From Phaeodactylibacter sp. (GTDB lineage: Bacteria > Bacteroidota > Bacteroidia > Chitinophagales > Saprospiraceae), in contig JAGFJD010000306.1 of NCBI GenBank assembly GCA_024102975.1, positions 1 through 54,298 on the forward strand: 54,298 nucleotides of DNA, given 5' to 3'. This document shows positions 50,858 through 54,298 of the stretch, piece by piece. Made by a program: the position numbers and the translations under genes. Every line of letters starts with the position of its first letter. The stretch's first letter is position 1. The notes beneath the pieces were generated by a model, which worked only from the letters and a program-made list of their open reading frames with translations, was not told the origin of the DNA and searched no databases.

Positions 50858-51685
50858 TTATTGATCAAAACCAACCGCCAATTTGCGGATATCCTCCTTA
50901 TCCCAGGGGTTGACGATGGCGAGCTTCATGCCGGAAACCGGCCCTTTCACCACAAAAGACACCGTGCCATCCTTGTAGCTGTTGTTTTCCACGATCTCGT
51001 TCAGCCCGCTGGAAGGCGCCAGCAGGGCGCCGGCTTCGTCCAACTCCAGGCGGAAAGTGTCGTCCCAGAAATTTACGCCGTTCCCCTTGCGGCCGGAGCA
51101 GCGGATGGCGAAGGATACCTGCCGGGCATCGCCGCCCAGGCTCTTCAGCTCGCCGCTCAGGATGCGATAGCTTACTTCATTACCGGTTGAAAAGATAAAC
51201 GTGACTTCATTGCCCTGCGGGAAGCGAAGCGCCTGGCTTGGGGAGAGGGGGGCCTCCGGGATGGCCGTCTCCGAACCGGTGGGTTCCGCTTCCGGGTGGG
51301 TTCCGGCGGGCTTCAGTTTGGAATAGCCGGCGATGAGCCCGATCAGCACCGCGGCAACGATCAGGAGCCCTTTAACCCACCGGTTTTTTTTTGCCGGTTG
51401 GGGCAGGGAGGCAGCGGTGGCAGCATCCTCATTTTCCTTCACGGGCAAATCGTCAATGAGGGCCAGCAGGGCGGAAAGTATCCGGTTTTTGATCCGGTCC
51501 GCTTCCTCTGCCGACAAGGTGCCCTTCAGGTTGTTCTGCTCCAGCTCCTTAAGCCGGTTGTATTGAATCCACAGGGCATTGTGCCATTCTTTTGCCTTCT
51601 GGCCTTTGCCGTAGCTCAGCAGGGCCTGGAAGGCCTGCTCCAGATTTCCACTGCCCACCAGTTCCTTCAGATAATGTTTATCCAT
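50858..51685 (-). CDS. EAD11-like effector-associated domain, TM segment, beta-rich domain
   Basis: A 275-residue single-pass membrane protein. Residues 1-82 match Effector-associated domain 11: LKELVGSGNLEQAFQALL, IQYNRLKELEQNNLKGTLSAEEADRIKNRI (seen as QYNRLKELEQNNLKG and SAEEADRIKNRILSALLALI). EADs are adaptor domains that recruit effectors in bacterial conflict and signalling systems by like-like interaction. A TM segment follows at about 103-122 (GLLIVAAVLIGLIAGYS), then a Pro/Glu linker and a beta-rich domain (VTFIFSTGNEVSYRILSGEL, DDTFRLELDEAGALL). No effector or NTPase with a matching EAD lies in the window. Start ATG 51685 fits the domain. Confidence 0.8.
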   Translation of the reverse strand: MDKHYLKELVGSGNLEQAFQALLSYGKGQKAKEWHNALWIQYNRLKELEQNNLKGTLSAEEADRIKNRILSALLALIDDLPVKENEDAATAASLPQPAKKNRWVKGLLIVAAVLIGLIAGYSKLKPAGTHPEAEPTGSETAIPEAPLSPSQALRFPQGNEVTFIFSTGNEVSYRILSGELKSLGGDARQVSFAIRCSGRKGNGVNFWDDTFRLELDEAGALLAPSSGLNEIVENNSYKDGTVSFVVKGPVSGMKLAIVNPWDKEDIRKLAVGFDQ

Positions 51686-51830
51686 AGGTTTGTTATCCCG
51701 GGACTGTACCTCCGGGAAACAACAAGCAATATCTGCAATTTCCCTGGATATACTGACGTCGAAGAGGTTTGGATTTCCAAATCTTCTTCAAGATTACGGC
51801 CCGCTGGGCCTCGGGGAAAAAGTAGGTATT

Positions 51831-53024
51831 TCAAACAACCGTCATGTGCAAAACGATCAGCCAGGCGCCATTCATTTTCTTCAGGATAAGCAGATTGCGC
51901 CCCTCCACCGTTTCGCCCCTGTTCGTCGCCTGGTATTTGCACAGCAGGGTAGCCAGCCCATCGGAGATGTCCATCGTCAGGATTTCAATGGAACCGATGT
52001 GCCCCCCCATATCCATCCCCTTTTGGAAATTGGCAATCACCGCTTCCCGCCCGTTGGCCTCCAGGCCAGGCACGTGGGAAGACAAATACCTGGCGCCTTC
52101 GGAATAAAGAGGGGCGAGGTTGTGAGCCTCCCCGCTGTTGTAGGCCAGCCTCCATCGTTCGGTTTGCCGCTGAAATTCCCGCAGCAACCGTTCCCGTCCG
52201 TTCATCATTTTGAAGGCCTTGTAAACGGCAGCGTGCAAAATGGTCGCGTGATCCTCGTCGAGAATGGGCTCATAAAACAGCCTGATGTTTTCATTACCCG
52301 AATTCCTGATGGCGCTCACCAGTTTGTCGGCTACATCATGCATCACCGGGTGTTCCTCTCCCAGGGAGACAAACACTTTCTTTTCAAGACCGGGGTTGGC
52401 CCTGAGTATGGAATCTGCGCTGTTCACCAGCGACTGCCGGTCCCACCAAAGGGAAGGGCTGACGATGATGTAATCGTCAAACAGGTGGGGTTTTTTCAAA
52501 AGTATTTCCGTAGCGAGGAGGCCGCCCATGGACTGGCCGATGATCGTGCGCGTCCCGGTGGTTTTGTAGTTCTTTTCGATAAAGGGCTGTAATTCCTGGC
52601 CGATGAAGTCGATGAACTTTCCGGAGCCGCCGCCGGTAGGCAGGGCATTCAGGTCCTCCGGGTCTGTCGTCGGGTGGGTAAAATCCCGGTACCGGTCGAC
52701 GTTGGCAATGCCTACTACTATTGATTTGGGCATCAGCTCGTACATATTCATGAACTGAACCAGGCCGGCGATGTGCGGGAGGTCTTCGTGTGCCGAGCCG
52801 TCCAGGAGATAGATAACCGGGTAGGTGGCTGCGGAATCCGGGTTATATCCTTCCGGCAAATAGATGTTCAAGATCCTTTTTTCAGAAAGTGCCTTCGATT
52901 GTATTTCTTTAATGACTCCAATGGTAAGCGCCTCCTTGCCATTCTCCACTTCTCCGTTTATTTTCTGGGCGGACAATGGAGTAAGCACAAAAACGAGGAT
53001 TGTAAAGGCAATTAGTTGTCTCAT
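51831..53024 (-). CDS. Exported esterase (esterase D/Fes type) with C-terminal NTF2-like domain
   Basis: A 397-residue exported alpha/beta hydrolase. Signal peptide LIAFTILVFVLTPLSAQ. The catalytic domain has LNIYLPEGYNPDSAATYPVIYLLDGSAHE, seen as TYPVIYLLDG, the nucleophile elbow GQSMGGLLA, and the late His in DEDHATILHAAVYKA, as in PF00756 esterases of the Fes/IroE type that cleave siderophore or acyl esters. The last 115 residues form a SnoaL/NTF2-like domain (HNLAPLYSEGARYLSSHVPG, VEGRNLLILKKMNGAWLIV). That extra domain is unusual for this esterase type. It begins 8 bp after the epimerase gene, so the two are probably cotranscribed. Confidence 0.88.
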   Translation of the reverse strand: MRQLIAFTILVFVLTPLSAQKINGEVENGKEALTIGVIKEIQSKALSEKRILNIYLPEGYNPDSAATYPVIYLLDGSAHEDLPHIAGLVQFMNMYELMPKSIVVGIANVDRYRDFTHPTTDPEDLNALPTGGGSGKFIDFIGQELQPFIEKNYKTTGTRTIIGQSMGGLLATEILLKKPHLFDDYIIVSPSLWWDRQSLVNSADSILRANPGLEKKVFVSLGEEHPVMHDVADKLVSAIRNSGNENIRLFYEPILDEDHATILHAAVYKAFKMMNGRERLLREFQRQTERWRLAYNSGEAHNLAPLYSEGARYLSSHVPGLEANGREAVIANFQKGMDMGGHIGSIEILTMDISDGLATLLCKYQATNRGETVEGRNLLILKKMNGAWLIVLHMTVV

Positions 53025-53032
53025 GGCTAATA

Positions 53033-53956
53033 TTAAATTTGGCTTACCACCTGCTCAAACCCTTCCCGGTAAGAAGGGTAAGCAGGCTGCCAGCCGGCCA
53101 GCGTATTCGTCCGGTTCTGATAGGAATTGGTCAGCACTTCTACCAGCGCTCCGCCCAGAAAGAGGCGGGCCAGCCATGCCGGGAAATGGCCCGGCTTTTT
53201 GCCGCCGGTAAGCTCTGCCAGGTACCGTATCACCCCGGCAAAGGTGGCGGGATGGAAATCGGATACATTATGCGCCTGGTGCATCAGGCTTTCGTGGTTG
53301 TCCACCGCAAAGGCCACCGCGCTGGCCGCATCGTCGAGGTGGATGAGGTTGTAATAGTAATCCCCCCTGCCGATGATGGGCATTTTCCCTTTCCTGACGG
53401 CCTGTATCATCCCCTGCGTTTGGGCGGAGTCGGGCCCGTAGAAGCCGGCAAAGCGCAGGGTGATGGCGGGCAGGCCCTGCTCTCTGGCCTTCTCGTTGAC
53501 GATATTTTCCATGGCGACGGCGGAGCGGAGGGGAAAAGGCTGGCGCTTCGCTAACGGTGTCTGGCTGTTGATTACCCTACCCTGCTGGTCCCCGTAGATG
53601 AAAAGTATGCTTTGCTGGAGGTAAAGCCCCACTTTATGGTGGAGGGCGGCGCCCGTCAGGTTATCGGCGCCTTCCGTTCGGATGCGGTCGTTCTCCCGCC
53701 AGTCTTTGGGAGTAGTCCTGGTTTTCGGGGGGATTTTGGTGGCCAGGTGCAGGATGGCGTCGCAGCCTTCCGTGGCCGCTATCATTTCATTTTTATCGAA
53801 CAGGCTGCCCGGGCGGGCTTCCGCGCCCATTGATTCGAGCAAAGCCCGGTTGGCTTCGGAACGGGCCAGGCCGACTACCTGGTGGCCTCCTGCGAGGAGC
53901 AGTTTCCCCACCCGTTTTCCGAGCAGGCCGGTGGCGCCGGCGATGAATACTTTCAT
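53033..53956 (-). CDS. NAD(P)-dependent SDR epimerase/dehydratase
   Basis: A 307-residue cytoplasmic extended SDR protein. The Rossmann start MKVFIAGATGLLGKRVGKLLL has the nucleotide-binding GxxGxxG. DAILHLAT is the conserved strand-4 motif. The active site is modified: in place of a clear YxxxK there is a stretch SAVAMENIVNEKA, so catalysis may differ from classical UDP-sugar epimerases. LRFAGFYGPDS and YYNLIHLDDAASAVAFAV are the later family motifs, the last marking where the substrate loop lies. It is the first gene of a likely pair with the esterase. ATG 53956 is chosen because the Rossmann motif starts there. Substrate unknown. Confidence 0.88.
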   Translation of the reverse strand: MKVFIAGATGLLGKRVGKLLLAGGHQVVGLARSEANRALLESMGAEARPGSLFDKNEMIAATEGCDAILHLATKIPPKTRTTPKDWRENDRIRTEGADNLTGAALHHKVGLYLQQSILFIYGDQQGRVINSQTPLAKRQPFPLRSAVAMENIVNEKAREQGLPAITLRFAGFYGPDSAQTQGMIQAVRKGKMPIIGRGDYYYNLIHLDDAASAVAFAVDNHESLMHQAHNVSDFHPATFAGVIRYLAELTGGKKPGHFPAWLARLFLGGALVEVLTNSYQNRTNTLAGWQPAYPSYREGFEQVVSQI

Positions 53957-54045
53957 AATGAGCTGGGTTGTATGGCGAAATCCGGAAATAAACATCCAAA
54001 CTACATCATATTTTCACGTTGCGCCAGAAGGGGGCGGCAAAAAAA

Positions 54046-54180
54046 TCAGCTCTGCTCCCTGATCCACAACCGCAGGATGGTGCCCTTGTAGTACTGAATG
54101 CGCACATACAGGCCGTTATCGGACGGGCCGCCCCGGCGCCGGGCCTTTCGGAAGCCAAAGATAAAAATGGGGTAACTGTT
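54046..54180 (-). pseudogene. Possible C-terminal fragment of a protein-coding gene
   Basis: A frame without a start codon reads PIFIFGFRKARRRGG, then SDNGLYVRIQYYKGTIL and ends LWIREQS before a stop at 54046. It looks protein-like rather than random, but no family is recognised and a stop lies upstream near 54193. It may be a decayed gene end. Very tentative. Confidence 0.25.
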
Positions 54181-54192
54181 TAGGTCTTTTGT

Positions 54193-54288
54193 TTAACCAC
54201 ATAGGACACATAGCGTTTTCACAGTAGAGCACATAGGCTGCGGCTACTGTGGCCTATGTGAACTGCCTGATGTGGCCTATGTGGTAAA
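54193..54288. repeat. Palindromic intergenic repeat, ACCACATAGG / CCTATGTGGT
   Basis: ACCACATAGG (54196-54205) and CCTATGTGGT (54276-54285) are inverted copies that close a stem; inside, AGCACATAGG and GGCCTATGTG pair as well. The same words occur at 17140-17290. The element runs close to the right edge of the window. Confidence 0.7.
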
Positions 54289-54298
54289 TAGTTACAAA

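Noticed and set aside
1..54298. tRNA, rRNA, integrase or phage genes
   Set aside because: None could be recognised on either strand.

Overview
The window looks like chromosome from a fairly GC-rich member of the Bacteroidota, probably Saprospiraceae-like (inference). Several exported proteins end in type IX secretion sorting domains. Lipoproteins, a seven-TM AraC-type regulator, GH172/sulfatase pairs and candidate promoters of the TTG/TAnnTTTG type point the same way. No rRNA, tRNA or cas gene was seen.

Layout. 1-1290 is a CRISPR array of 18 repeats of 37 bp that runs off the left edge and is probably read leftward. 1.7-17.1 kb is mostly housekeeping and accessory metabolism: cytochrome c lipoprotein, Vat-like acetyltransferase, GNAT enzymes, a HAD-GNAT fusion, two T9SS cargo proteins, a membrane AraC regulator, a GNAT/HTH pair resembling a toxin-antitoxin, HpcH/HpaI aldolase, phenylacetate-CoA ligase, Uma2, a VOC protein, a papain-like lipoprotein and a pentapeptide lipoprotein. 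17.6-19.6 kb holds a GH13 glucosidase lipoprotein followed by a DUF1349 remnant.

19.6-38.4 kb is an AT-richer island and the most interesting part. Ten tightly packed minus-strand genes (34672 down to 19667) encode, in order, a large exported helical-repeat protein, a small exported NlpC/LRAT-like thiol enzyme, two exported proteins built from a shared repeat I do not recognise, a MotA/TolQ/ExbB-type channel, two different ExbD/MotB-like one-TM subunits each with a TM aspartate, a membrane protein with a degenerate J-domain, an exported protein, and a winged-helix/TM/beta-propeller protein equal to the C-terminal half of a STAND ATPase. The N-terminal half of a STAND ATPase, with HTH-like domain and P-loop, lies on the plus strand at the other end of the island (36718-38343). 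The two halves are complementary, and flipping about 21875-38403 would rejoin them. I propose a proton-motive-force-driven, STAND-gated envelope system, perhaps a conflict or defence system. The function is inference.

38.5-54.3 kb returns to GC-rich DNA: a GH172 protein and a sulfatase that share a C-terminal module, an NTF2-like protein, a retropepsin-like/PDZ lipoprotein, a large metallophosphatase plus beta-barrel protein, a CrtC/AttH-like T9SS cargo protein behind a truncated beta-lactamase, an EAD11-TM protein, an esterase and an SDR epimerase. The intergenic DNA here carries several palindromic MITE-like elements and short tandem repeats.
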